DNA from: Bacteroidales bacterium
Lineage (GTDB): Bacteria > Bacteroidota > Bacteroidia > Bacteroidales > UBA3824
Reading direction: 5' to 3'
NCBI GenBank assembly: GCA_017541145.1
Contig: JAFXZT010000091.1
Span: 1 to 64,000 of the forward strand
Length of the DNA stretch: 64,000 nucleotides
Of the stretch, positions 54,646 through 63,331 are shown piece after piece (the first letter of the stretch is position 1; the number at the start of each line of letters is the position of its first letter). Below the pieces are notes generated by a model that worked only from the letters and a program-made list of their open reading frames with translations, had not been told where the DNA came from and did not search any database. The translations under genes and the position numbers were made by a program.

Positions 54646-55485
54646 ATGTTGAACTTTATATTGTTATATGGCAGGCACGAATACTCATGGCTGTTTGTTA
54701 TTCTGCTTGTAATCATGGGTTTAGCAAGGCTAATTTATGATCGTATAAAAGATAATGCCAAGAATCCGGCTCGAAAAAGGATGTTTACGCCTACTCGCAG
54801 CTACGAACCTGTTCGGCTGAAGGGTAAATTTATATCTTGGACATGTTCTACAGATATGATTGTGCATGATATATATTCGGAGCGTTATCGTCGCAGAACA
54901 GATTTGCTGCATCTTAACGATGATACTCACACCGAACATGCCGCAGAATATGAGAATTGTAACAAGTTGACGTTGTACGAACTTTCCCAAAATACTGATT
55001 TTGAAGAAGGTGCAGTGGAAACTGTATTCAAAGGTCCGTACGCTGTGGCTTTCAGCGGTGTGCTTGAGTTGGAAGATAAAAAGGTTACTATAAAAATCAA
55101 CCGTCAACAATTCAAAGATATCTATTCGGGAGAGAAAGTTGCTATCTGTATGGAAGGCGCAGTAAAGTACAAGGCAGACAGTATCAATGTAGACGTTTTG
55201 CAAGTTGACAACAGATATATTGTGCTCAGCTTCTTAAACAAATCAACATTAGCGGTTTACGATCCCGTAGCAGCAGAAAATTACTCAGATCTTGAACCTT
55301 GGTATGACGGTATTGACGCTGCTGGAAACGTTGTTGCGGATTTCGATGAGAAAGAAGCTATTGAAGAGTATGGCGAGTATTGGAAAGTGGGTGCTGACGA
55401 GAACGGTAATCCCGGCGAAGTGGGCGAAGATGCTGTTCCGTTCGACCTTGAATCTCGCGCTAACCGTCATAGCGGTTTGTTCTAA
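54646..55485 (+). CDS. Single-span membrane protein of unknown function
   Basis: 279 residues. One N-terminal membrane span (WLFVILLVIMGLARLIYD), then a basic stretch and a soluble domain. No family recognised; the end is acidic (GNPGEVGEDAVPFDLESRAN). It starts 12 bases after the MORN-caspase stop with the strongest ribosome-binding site seen in the window, so it is probably co-expressed with the caspase at a high ratio. It could anchor or inhibit the peptidase, but this is context only. Confidence 0.8.
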   Translation: MLNFILLYGRHEYSWLFVILLVIMGLARLIYDRIKDNAKNPARKRMFTPTRSYEPVRLKGKFISWTCSTDMIVHDIYSERYRRRTDLLHLNDDTHTEHAAEYENCNKLTLYELSQNTDFEEGAVETVFKGPYAVAFSGVLELEDKKVTIKINRQQFKDIYSGEKVAICMEGAVKYKADSINVDVLQVDNRYIVLSFLNKSTLAVYDPVAAENYSDLEPWYDGIDAAGNVVADFDEKEAIEEYGEYWKVGADENGNPGEVGEDAVPFDLESRANRHSGLF

Positions 55486-55598
55486 TATAATAAGTGTCTT
55501 ATTTTTTTGATTGTTTTTATTACTTCGGTACAATAAAAATCAGTAGTTGATAGTTTTATCACTTGTCAGAAGTAAATATAAACAACAATTAAATAATC

Positions 55599-55805
55599 AT
55601 GGGAAAGAATAAAAAGCAAAAAAGTCTCGACTATCTTGACGCTGTTAAGAAAGCCGACCGAGAAAAAGAAATTCTCATGCACGGTAAGTTGATTTCTACC
55701 CGTCCAGAGAGAATCAAACAGAGCAAAAAGGTTTATAACCGCAAACGTGACAAAAACATCCGGAATTTCGACACTGAAACTTCCGGATGTTTTATTTTAT
55801 ATTAG
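55599..55805 (+). CDS. Small basic protein of unknown function
   Basis: 68 residues, Lys/Arg-rich (MGKNKKQKSLDYLDAVKKAD, KKVYNRKRDKN), with no membrane span. The composition suggests a nucleic-acid- or ribosome-associated protein. Its last 16 codons, including ETSGCFILY, lie in the terminator hairpin at 55753-55793, and its stop overlaps the convergent symporter gene by 4 bases. The true C-terminus may thus be fortuitous. Confidence 0.6.
   Translation: MGKNKKQKSLDYLDAVKKADREKEILMHGKLISTRPERIKQSKKVYNRKRDKNIRNFDTETSGCFILY
55753..55793. terminator. Terminator hairpin between the small basic gene and the symporter
   Basis: AAAACATCCGGAA (55753-55765) and TTCCGGATGTTTT (55781-55793) pair perfectly over 13 bp with A and T runs on the two sides, so it can act for both convergent genes. 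It overlaps the 3' codons of the small gene. Confidence 0.85.
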
Positions 55806-57322
55806 TTGGTTTTTACGGTTTTACTTTTACCGATACCTGTCAGCCAAAGTCCGATAATTGTAATCAGAGCGTTGTAAAGTAACAGCTCGTAACCCATTTT
55901 GTAACCTGCGAACCATTGTGCAGAGTTAATATCCAATATCAGACAAATAATCGGCGAGATGATACATATTGCCGGTACAATCTTGTCGCGAACTTGCCTT
56001 TTGCTGTAAAGTCCGTAAGCGTATAATCCTAACAACGGACCGTAAGTATAACTTGCAACTCTGTAGACGGCATCTATTACACTGTTGTTACCAATTACAC
56101 TCAATAAACAAATCAATACTCCCATCACAATAGTATTTGCGATATGAACATAAAAGCGAGTTTTTTGTAACTGTTTTTCGTCCTGTTTTTTATCAGCACG
56201 GAGAATATCAATAGTAAAAGAAGTAGTAAGAGCCGTTACTGCACTACCAGCTGAAGAGAATGCTGCTGCAATCAATCCGATTGTAAACAAAATTCCGACC
56301 ACGGGCGGTAAGAATTGTTGACCGTTGGCATCGGCACTTGTTGCAAGATACGGAAAAAGTTCATCAGCTTTCAAAGCATTGCCGCTGATATCAGTAAGTT
56401 TTTCACCGTTGAACAATCCTAAATGTGCGGCGTAATTGTAAAGTAAAACTCCGAGAGCCAAAAACAACAAGTTGATAGGAAAGAAACTCATACCGTAGCT
56501 TACAACATTCTTCTGCGCTTCTTTCAAATTCTTGCAACTGAGGTTTTTCTGCATCATATCTTGGTCGAGACCGGTCATTGTAATCGTAATAAACATGCCG
56601 GAAAAAAACTGTTTGAAGAAATATTGGCGGTCGTTGATATCGTCAAAAAAGAAGATTCTCGACATCCCGGAATCTGCAACCGTGGTACAAAGTCCGCTGA
56701 AATCCAGACCCATGGCTTGTCCGGTGTAGTAAATACATAAAACTACAGCCAATATTAACGACATGGTTTGAATCATATCAGTCCAAACTAAAGTTTTAAC
56801 ACCGCCTTTGAATGTATAAAGCCAGACAATCAGCATCGTGACAGCTACATTCAACCAAAACGGAATCCCGAAACCGTTGAATACAATCAGTTGCAACACT
56901 ATGGCTGTGAGATACATCCTTACGCCGCAACCCAGAAACTTGGATATAAGAAAGAAAATTGCACCGATCTTATAACTGCCGTTGCCGAAACGTTGGTCAA
57001 GATAAGTGTAGATACTGCTGAGATTCAGCTTATAATACAAAGGTAAAAGGATATAAGCAACTGCAACATATCCGGCAATAAAACCGATAGCCATTTGTAA
57101 ATATCCGAATTGCGTACCTGCCACCATTCCGGGAACAGAGATAAATGTAACACCGGAAATAGAAGTGCCAATCATTGCGATGGCTACTACGTACCATGGC
57201 GATTTTCGGTTTCCGGTAAAGAAATCTTTGGAGTTAGTCTTTTTACGAGTTGTGAAATGACTAATCAATAATATAATTGCGAAGTAAATTAATATTATTG
57301 ATAGAATAAGTGTAGATGACAT
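55802..57322 (-). CDS. Sodium:solute symporter family protein
   Basis: 506 residues, multi-pass inner-membrane protein of the SSF (PF00474) type. Features: GNRKSPWYVVAIAMIGTSIS with the following VTFISVPGMV near the start, the AVSYILLPLYYKLNLSSIYT-like segment, FKGGVKTLVWTDMIQT, the GLDQDMMQKNLSCKN region and AAAFSSAGSAVTALTTSF, which carries the sodium-site serines. Substrate uncertain (sugars, sialic acid and inositol are usual for this branch). Monocistronic; TAATTTTG boxes at 57357-57372 on the minus strand may be its promoter. Confidence 0.92.
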   Translation of the reverse strand: MSSTLILSIILIYFAIILLISHFTTRKKTNSKDFFTGNRKSPWYVVAIAMIGTSISGVTFISVPGMVAGTQFGYLQMAIGFIAGYVAVAYILLPLYYKLNLSSIYTYLDQRFGNGSYKIGAIFFLISKFLGCGVRMYLTAIVLQLIVFNGFGIPFWLNVAVTMLIVWLYTFKGGVKTLVWTDMIQTMSLILAVVLCIYYTGQAMGLDFSGLCTTVADSGMSRIFFFDDINDRQYFFKQFFSGMFITITMTGLDQDMMQKNLSCKNLKEAQKNVVSYGMSFFPINLLFLALGVLLYNYAAHLGLFNGEKLTDISGNALKADELFPYLATSADANGQQFLPPVVGILFTIGLIAAAFSSAGSAVTALTTSFTIDILRADKKQDEKQLQKTRFYVHIANTIVMGVLICLLSVIGNNSVIDAVYRVASYTYGPLLGLYAYGLYSKRQVRDKIVPAICIISPIICLILDINSAQWFAGYKMGYELLLYNALITIIGLWLTGIGKSKTVKTN

Positions 57323-57779
57323 TTTCGTTGTAAATCAGTTAGAATTTAATTTGCCGCAAAATTACAAAATTAATTTACATCAAAAGCGTAAAAACGGCTT
57401 AAATTTATAATTGTTAAAAAATGTATTTTGCTATGGTTCGTATAAAAGATTATGATTTTTATTGAGAAAATGGGCTCGGCGGATTATGTTTGTTAAAATT
57501 TGTATTGTCTACATATCATTGATTTTTATCTATGAAAACTTAATGCTTTAAAAAATGCAAAATCAACCTTTTAGTCATCAAAAACCACCTCTGTGTAGAA
57601 AAGTTTAGTTTTTAATTATTCCGGAATATAACTTTGTGTCTATAATTAAGACTAAAAAATACGTATTTTGTAGATAAAATAAATTTATACATTATTTATA
57701 TTGTTTAGCTTCGTGATAAACGGTAAATAATGGCGATTGTAAGAAAAATCATTAATTAATTTAAAACATTATTCAAGAT
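57323..57779. other. Long A+T-rich divergent intergenic region
   Basis: No gene seen in 457 bases. TAATTTTG repeats on the minus strand (57372-57357) could serve the symporter. On the plus strand TAACTTTG at 57629-57636 is a possible -7 box for the carbohydrate-binding lipoprotein, which would give a leader of ~140 nt; its -33 is weak (TTTAG). Confidence 0.4.
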
Positions 57780-59711
57780 ATGGAAAGAAAGATTTTATCA
57801 ATTGCCTTGGTTGCTCTTTTGACAGCCGGTGCAATTAGCGGATGCAAAAAGGCATTTGACGACAGCAGCGATGATAATTCCAACACCAGCGGAAGCGGCA
57901 GCAGTTCGCAAGGTGTTGCCAACAATTCGCAAACTGTTGACGAAGTGGCAGAAGATACCAAAGAAGACGAGTCAGATTATGTTTTCAACGTTTCTACTGC
58001 CAACAAGATTATCGGTAAAACTTCGTCGGTAGCGGTTGAGGGCTCCGGTGCAACAGCTTCGGGCTCGGTTGCTACAATTAATGCCAGCGGTGATTATATC
58101 GTAGAAGGCGATTTAACTGACGGTCAGATTGTTGTAGATGTTCAGGACAATACAGATGAGGGTACTGTAAAACTTATTCTCAACGGTGCTGACTTCTCTT
58201 GCTCTACAGCTGCTGCTTTGTATGTAAAAAGTGCAGCGAAAGTTTCTGTTTTGATTTCAGACGGAACAGAAAATACATTTTCAAGTACTTACTCAGGCGA
58301 AGATTCTGTTGCGACAATACATTCAAAACAGGATTTGTATATCTCTGGCGGTGATGCGGCTACGGGAACTCTTACCGTAAATGCCAAATCATTCGAGGCT
58401 ATAAAGTCAACTGACGGACTTATTATTAATAGCGGAACAATTACAGCTACCTCCAATAACGACGACGCAATTCAAGGTAAAGACTTTGTACAAATTCGTG
58501 GCGGCGTTATTACTGCTACCGGTGGTAAACATGCAATAAAATCAACTTCAACAAAGGCTGATAAGGGTTACATCTATATCACGGGCGGTACTTTTAAACT
58601 TAGAGCCGAAAAAGACGGTATCCACGGTGTCGGAACTGTTCAGATTAAAAACGGTATTTTTGGCATTTCGACTTCTGATGACGGTATCGGTTCTGAATCA
58701 TATATCACAATCGACGGCGGAACATTCAATCAGATTTCATGTACAGGCAACGGTATCAATACCGACGGAGCAGTTGAAATCAATGGCGGTACTTTTGTAA
58801 TTACAAATTGTAACAAATGTATAGCTGCCGAAGGTAATATCACAATCAACGACGGTGATTTTACATTAACACCAAGTGTTGTAGCCGAAAGTTCTAACAA
58901 CAATTCGTTCGGCGGTCCGGGATTCGGCGGCGGTATGATGGAACAAAGTTATACAGGTCACGGAATTACAGTTAAGAAAAATGATAATACCGGACTCCGT
59001 ACAGGAAATGTTACAATCAACGGCGGTAATATCAATATTACAAACAGTTATGAAGGTATTCAGGGTGTGGTAGTTACATTCAACGGCGGAGTTACAAGAA
59101 TTATAGCAAAAGACGATGCCGTAAATGCTTCTAATGGCGGTGGCTCATCTTCTACAGCTTGTCACTTAATTATCAACGGCGGTTTGCTCGTAACATCATC
59201 TACCGGCGACGGTGTGGATTCCAACGGATATATGAGTTTCAACGGCGGTATTACTTTGGTATCTCAAAATTCTTCCAACAACGAACCTTTGGATGCCGGT
59301 GACAGGATGTCGGTAGAAATTTACGGCGGTGTTGTAGTAGCAGTAGGTTCAAGAGGTATGGCATCGGCACCTACAGTAAAGTCTTCATCTACTTCGGCGG
59401 CATTCTTAGGAAATTTCAGCGGTTCAGCAAATACTTGGTTGGCGGTAAACGATGCCGACGGTAACAATGTTCTCGCTTGGAAAGTTCCTCAATCATATCA
59501 GCTTGTAAAATTTTCAGATGATAATTGTGAGGCCGGTTCTTATACATTTTACTCCAATGCAACAGTTTCCGGTTCTCAATATGTTGACGGTATAGATTTC
59601 TATTATCCTGCTACATCAGTTTCAGGAAATACAACATCAACCGTAACTCTTACCAAAGGACAATGTACAACATCCGGCGGTTCCAACGGTGGTTTCCAAC
59701 CGCCATTCTAA
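57780..59711 (+). CDS. Carbohydrate-binding lipoprotein, Cthe_2159/DUF4353 type
   Basis: 643 residues. The signal peptide ends AGAISGCKKAFDD (lipid-modified Cys22), then a Ser/Asn/Asp-rich linker. From residue ~80 to the end it is a right-handed beta-helix with many turns of the form INGGTFVITN, ITINDGDFTLT, VTINGGNINITN. This matches the Cthe_2159 family, whose founding member binds cellulose/pectin and calcium. The C-terminus ends in GGFQPPF. First of a cluster with VTC, DUF4956 and DUF2490 proteins, an association I know from other bacteria. Confidence 0.88.
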   Translation: MERKILSIALVALLTAGAISGCKKAFDDSSDDNSNTSGSGSSSQGVANNSQTVDEVAEDTKEDESDYVFNVSTANKIIGKTSSVAVEGSGATASGSVATINASGDYIVEGDLTDGQIVVDVQDNTDEGTVKLILNGADFSCSTAAALYVKSAAKVSVLISDGTENTFSSTYSGEDSVATIHSKQDLYISGGDAATGTLTVNAKSFEAIKSTDGLIINSGTITATSNNDDAIQGKDFVQIRGGVITATGGKHAIKSTSTKADKGYIYITGGTFKLRAEKDGIHGVGTVQIKNGIFGISTSDDGIGSESYITIDGGTFNQISCTGNGINTDGAVEINGGTFVITNCNKCIAAEGNITINDGDFTLTPSVVAESSNNNSFGGPGFGGGMMEQSYTGHGITVKKNDNTGLRTGNVTINGGNINITNSYEGIQGVVVTFNGGVTRIIAKDDAVNASNGGGSSSTACHLIINGGLLVTSSTGDGVDSNGYMSFNGGITLVSQNSSNNEPLDAGDRMSVEIYGGVVVAVGSRGMASAPTVKSSSTSAAFLGNFSGSANTWLAVNDADGNNVLAWKVPQSYQLVKFSDDNCEAGSYTFYSNATVSGSQYVDGIDFYYPATSVSGNTTSTVTLTKGQCTTSGGSNGGFQPPF

Positions 59712-59737
59712 TGAATTTTGTTGTAAATTAATTGATT

Positions 59738-60505
59738 ATGAATATGAATTTACAGATCTTGCAAGAGTTCGCGAGTGTGGGACTCAATGATATCGGAAAA
59801 GCCAACTTCATGAACAGAGTTGATTCTAAATTCCCGTTAAGATCCGAAATTCTTTTCAAAAAGATATTGCCGGCTATCTTAAACGATTATTACATCGTGG
59901 AAATTGAGGGTTTGAGATATATGGAATACGAAACTGTATATTTTGATACTCCTGACAGCTGGTTTTTCAGATGTCACCACAATGGAAAACTCGACCGTTT
60001 CAAAGTAAGAAAACGTACTTACAAGGATACCGGCAATATTTATCTTGAAGTAAAGCACAAAAACAATAAAGGTAAAACCAAAAAGAAACGTATTGAAATT
60101 CAGAATCCTGATTTATATCAGATATTTCCGGAAGAATACGATTTCTTGCGCGAACAAGTTCCCGTAAATCCTGAATTGCTTGTTCCTGTAATTCAAAATC
60201 ATTTTCATCGTATTACGCTTGTAAAAAAAGATATGGCAGAGCGTTGTACTATTGATTGTGAACTCGGATTTACTGACAGAAATATTACTCACGAAACCAA
60301 CTCGTTCGCAATGGTGGAACTCAAACACGAAGCGGGCGCACCAAAATCTCCGCTTAGAATTGTGCTTGCAAAAAACGGTATTAAGAAATCGGGCTTTAGT
60401 AAATATTGTATCGGACGGGTTTTAAACAAACAAGAAGGTATCAAAACTAATCTTTTTAAAGAGAAAATCAGAGACTTGCAAAAGGTTCTTAATAATGCTT
60501 TATAA
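59738..60505 (+). CDS. VTC-domain (polyphosphate polymerase-like) protein
   Basis: 255 residues from ATG 59738; an upstream in-frame TTG at 59732 is less likely, and ATG 59744 is also possible. Typical VTC tunnel-fold motifs: MNRVDSKFPL, YFDTPDSWFF, KVRKRTYKDTGNIYLEVKHK, KKKRIEIQ and FAMVELKHEAGAPKSPL. VTC-family enzymes make polyphosphate from ATP inside a beta-barrel tunnel; whether bacterial homologues of this cluster do so is not settled. It lies 26 bases after the carbohydrate-binding lipoprotein and upstream of DUF4956, its usual partner. Confidence 0.9.
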   Translation: MNMNLQILQEFASVGLNDIGKANFMNRVDSKFPLRSEILFKKILPAILNDYYIVEIEGLRYMEYETVYFDTPDSWFFRCHHNGKLDRFKVRKRTYKDTGNIYLEVKHKNNKGKTKKKRIEIQNPDLYQIFPEEYDFLREQVPVNPELLVPVIQNHFHRITLVKKDMAERCTIDCELGFTDRNITHETNSFAMVELKHEAGAPKSPLRIVLAKNGIKKSGFSKYCIGRVLNKQEGIKTNLFKEKIRDLQKVLNNAL

Positions 60506-60537
60506 AATACTCAACTTTTTATAAGTGAGATTTTTAC

Positions 60538-60563
60538 AACGGAAAACGCTGAAACCGTTTTTT
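60538..60563 (+). terminator. Possible attenuating hairpin between the VTC and DUF4956 genes
   Basis: AACGG (60538-60542) pairs with CCGTT (60555-60559) followed by a T-run to 60563. It overlaps an alternative stem GAAACCG/TTTCGGTG. Short, so possibly only partial termination within the cluster. Confidence 0.45.
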
Positions 60564-60659
60564 AGTGATTTCGGTGTTTTTCGTTGATAAAAATACATGA
60601 AAAAGTTAAGTAAAAATATTAAAAACAATTTTAGTTAACATCAAAAAATCATTGTAATT

Positions 60660-61355
60660 ATGGAAGTAATGAATTTATTATTAGATACAGTGAATGCTGG
60701 AATTGAATCAGTAAAGATATTCAATCTTAGTTTGATTGATTTTTATGATTTCGGAAAACTTATCTTCCGTTTGGCATTCAATTCGTTGGTACTTTTTTTG
60801 ATAATTAATTTGATTTATCAAAAAAGTTCAGGTCGTAAGGAATTTTCATTCACATATTACGCCCTTGGAACAGCAATATTTTTGCTCTGTTATTTGCTTG
60901 AAGGCGTAAAAATAGAGTTGGGATTCGCACTCGGACTTTTTGCAGTGTTCGGAATCTTGAAATACAGAACTGATGCAATTCCGATCCGTGAGATGACATA
61001 TCTTTTCGTGATAATCGGTATTGCTGTTGTTAACGCATTGGTCAACAAGAAAGTAAGTCTTGCTGAATTGGTTGTTACCAACGGTGCAATTATTTGCGTG
61101 GTATATTTCCTTGAAAAATATCTCATAAAATCAGAATCAAGTCTTGATATCATTTACGAGAAAATCGAAAACATCCGTCTTGACCGTCGTGATGAACTCA
61201 AAGCCGATTTGGAAACTCGTACAGGTTTGAAAATCAAGAATTTCAGTTTCATGAGAGTAGATTTCTTGAAAGATACCGCAATGATCAGGATTTATTTCGA
61301 CAAAAAAGAAAACAAGTCCGACAATGCAATTTACGAACAAGGTCGCATAAAATAG
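60660..61355 (+). CDS. DUF4956 membrane protein
   Basis: 231 residues. Membrane spans are visible at ~30-55, ~68-85, ~88-100 and ~115-150 with the DUF4956 signature GLFAVFGILKYRTDAIPIRE followed by MTYLFVIIGIA. A ~75-residue cytoplasmic C-terminal domain follows (YEKIENIRLDRRDELKADLE). DUF4956 proteins occur next to VTC-domain genes in many bacteria and probably form a membrane complex with them. Function unproven. The DUF2490 gene follows 28 bases downstream. Confidence 0.92.
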   Translation: MEVMNLLLDTVNAGIESVKIFNLSLIDFYDFGKLIFRLAFNSLVLFLIINLIYQKSSGRKEFSFTYYALGTAIFLLCYLLEGVKIELGFALGLFAVFGILKYRTDAIPIREMTYLFVIIGIAVVNALVNKKVSLAELVVTNGAIICVVYFLEKYLIKSESSLDIIYEKIENIRLDRRDELKADLETRTGLKIKNFSFMRVDFLKDTAMIRIYFDKKENKSDNAIYEQGRIK

Positions 61356-61383
61356 TTAAATCATAGTAAAACCAATATTGAGC

Positions 61384-62091
61384 ATGAAAACAGTCGGAAA
61401 ATTAACCTTATTGCTTACCTTGTTGCTTGTAAGTACAAAACTTTTCGCACAAGAAAAACGTACTTACATGTATCTTGGAACTTCGGTAGAAAAAGAGTTC
61501 AGTAAAAAACTTTCTGCCGGAATCAATTTACAAGGACGTTTTTGCAACGATCCGAATACGCAGGATATTCTTGTAACACCAAAAATCGAATTTGCACCAA
61601 TAAAATTTGTATCATTCGGAGCAGAATACCGCGTGGATTATTCACGCGAAAAAGGCGAAGAGTCAGAATGGAACGGACGTTTGGGTTTATTCGTAAAAGG
61701 CAAATACTCAATTCATAAGATATTGAAATTTGAGGGAAGAATCAAATACTGCAATTACACCGAAGACGCATATCTCGACGGCGAAAACCAAGGTAACAAA
61801 CAATATTTGCGTTACAAACTTGGTGCAGAAGTCAAGATAAAACCTTTGAATCTCTCACCGTATTTCTCATATGAAATATTTGATAACCTTTTACGAAATA
61901 CTGTTGATAAATTAAGATATGTTTGGGGCGCAAAATACAAAATCAACAAACAACATACAATCGGTTTTGAATATGCGTTGGAACAAAGATTCAATCTCCA
62001 GACCAAGAAGGGCAATGCAAAAGAAGATATCAACAAAAATATCTTCTCGTTCTACTACAAATACACATTCCCGTTCAAAAAAGAGAAGTAA
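61384..62091 (+). CDS. DUF2490 outer-membrane beta-barrel protein
   Basis: 235 residues from ATG 61384; TTG two codons before is unlikely. Signal peptide (LTLLLTLLLVSTKLFAQ), then alternating amphipathic strands (KFVSFGAEYRVDYSRE, KFEGRIKYCNYTED, HTIGFEYALEQRFN) ending in FSFYYKYTFPFKKEK, as expected for a small outer-membrane barrel of the DUF2490 group. Part of the VTC/DUF4956 cluster; perhaps an export route or outer-membrane anchor for the product. The role is inferred from context only. Confidence 0.85.
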   Translation: MKTVGKLTLLLTLLLVSTKLFAQEKRTYMYLGTSVEKEFSKKLSAGINLQGRFCNDPNTQDILVTPKIEFAPIKFVSFGAEYRVDYSREKGEESEWNGRLGLFVKGKYSIHKILKFEGRIKYCNYTEDAYLDGENQGNKQYLRYKLGAEVKIKPLNLSPYFSYEIFDNLLRNTVDKLRYVWGAKYKINKQHTIGFEYALEQRFNLQTKKGNAKEDINKNIFSFYYKYTFPFKKEK

Positions 62092-62117
62092 AAATTTTCA
62101 ACAGAATTGTGAAATAA

Positions 62118-62150
62118 TTTGCAATATTTACATTTTTTGATTTATCTTTG
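62118..62150 (+). promoter_or_regulatory. Promoter of the LytS-type kinase, almost touching the start codon
   Basis: TTTG (62118-62121), 21 nt, TATCTTTG (62143-62150). The annotated ATG is at 62153, so the mRNA would be leaderless or nearly so. Confidence 0.75.
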
Positions 62151-62152
62151 CT

Positions 62153-63331
62153 ATGAATATAGGAAAAATTATTCATAAAGTAAAATCAAAAGGGGTAACA
62201 ACTTTGCGCAGGGCAGAACTATTAATAATATTGGTAATTTGGATGATTGCATTCTTGTCGCCGGCATTAACTGTCGATGACGTGGATAATGCTTTCTTCA
62301 TAGAGTTGAAACATACATTTTGGAACCTTTTACCTTTTTTCTTATTATTCGTAATCAACCATTTTCTGTTGATTCCGCAAATGATGTTCAAAGGTAAATT
62401 TCTGTACTTCGGATTATCCAATATATTGTTAGTGAGCATAATAATATTTTTGATGCCGTATTTTCATCCGGAACCGAAAATGGGTGAGCAACCTCCTTTT
62501 GAAAAACATCTTCAAGACGAAATGCCGATATCTGAAGCAGGTAGAACACATCAGAACAATGCTTCGGACAAAAACGCAAAACATCTTGAACGCTGGCATC
62601 CAAAACACGGACGGCCGCCATTTAGAACAGCATCGTTTTTCCTTTCGATACTTGTGATAGGGTGCGATTGCGGTGTGCGGCTTGGTTTTAGATACGTAAA
62701 AATACAACATCTTACAGCTCAGCGCGAAAAACAGTACAGCGAAAACAAGTTGATGTTCCTGAAACAGCAGGTAAGCCCTCACTTTTTTATGAACACTCTC
62801 AACAATATCCATGCTCTGATAGATATTGATGAGGAACTTGCAAAAGAAGCTGTAATAAGACTCTCAAAACTAATGCGTTATATGCTTTACGATTGCGAAA
62901 AAGGATTTTCACCCTTAGGCAAAGAAATAGAGTTTATACAGAGTTTTGTCAGCCTTATGAAACTGAGATATTCCGACAAAGTAAAAATAAATATAGATAT
63001 TGCAAGTAATTTGCCCAACGACAAACAAATACCGTCATTGATATTTATATCGTTGATAGAGAATGCGTTCAAACACGGAGTTAGTTACAAGCAGGATTCG
63101 TTTATAGATATTCGGCTGATGACACCTGACAACGGCGGACATCTTAATTTTACTTGTGATAACAGTCTGGTAGAAGAAACCAAGCCGATGGAAAAAACCG
63201 CTAAAAAAGAAGGCGGTATCGGCGTAAAAAATACTATCAACCAGTTGGATCTTATTTACAACAAAAATTACGAACTCAATATTAACAAAACAGACAAAAC
63301 ATTTTCTGTTAAACTAACAATACCACTATGA
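62153..63331 (+). CDS. LytS/YehU-type sensor histidine kinase
   Basis: 392 residues. Four membrane spans in the N-terminal half: ~22-42, ~50-70, ~80-102 and ~162-182. Between the last two is a His/Pro-rich loop (HPEPKMGEQPPFEKHLQDEM...) that could bind metal. The His_kinase domain has KQQVSPHFFMNTLNNIHALI with His210, and the ATPase part has SLIENAFKHGVSY and GGIGVKNTINQLDLIY. Translationally coupled to the LytTR regulator by an ATGA overlap. A strong promoter lies 3 bases before the start; the next Met is at residue 31, inside the first span, so the annotated start seems correct. Confidence 0.93.
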   Translation: MNIGKIIHKVKSKGVTTLRRAELLIILVIWMIAFLSPALTVDDVDNAFFIELKHTFWNLLPFFLLFVINHFLLIPQMMFKGKFLYFGLSNILLVSIIIFLMPYFHPEPKMGEQPPFEKHLQDEMPISEAGRTHQNNASDKNAKHLERWHPKHGRPPFRTASFFLSILVIGCDCGVRLGFRYVKIQHLTAQREKQYSENKLMFLKQQVSPHFFMNTLNNIHALIDIDEELAKEAVIRLSKLMRYMLYDCEKGFSPLGKEIEFIQSFVSLMKLRYSDKVKINIDIASNLPNDKQIPSLIFISLIENAFKHGVSYKQDSFIDIRLMTPDNGGHLNFTCDNSLVEETKPMEKTAKKEGGIGVKNTINQLDLIYNKNYELNINKTDKTFSVKLTIPL

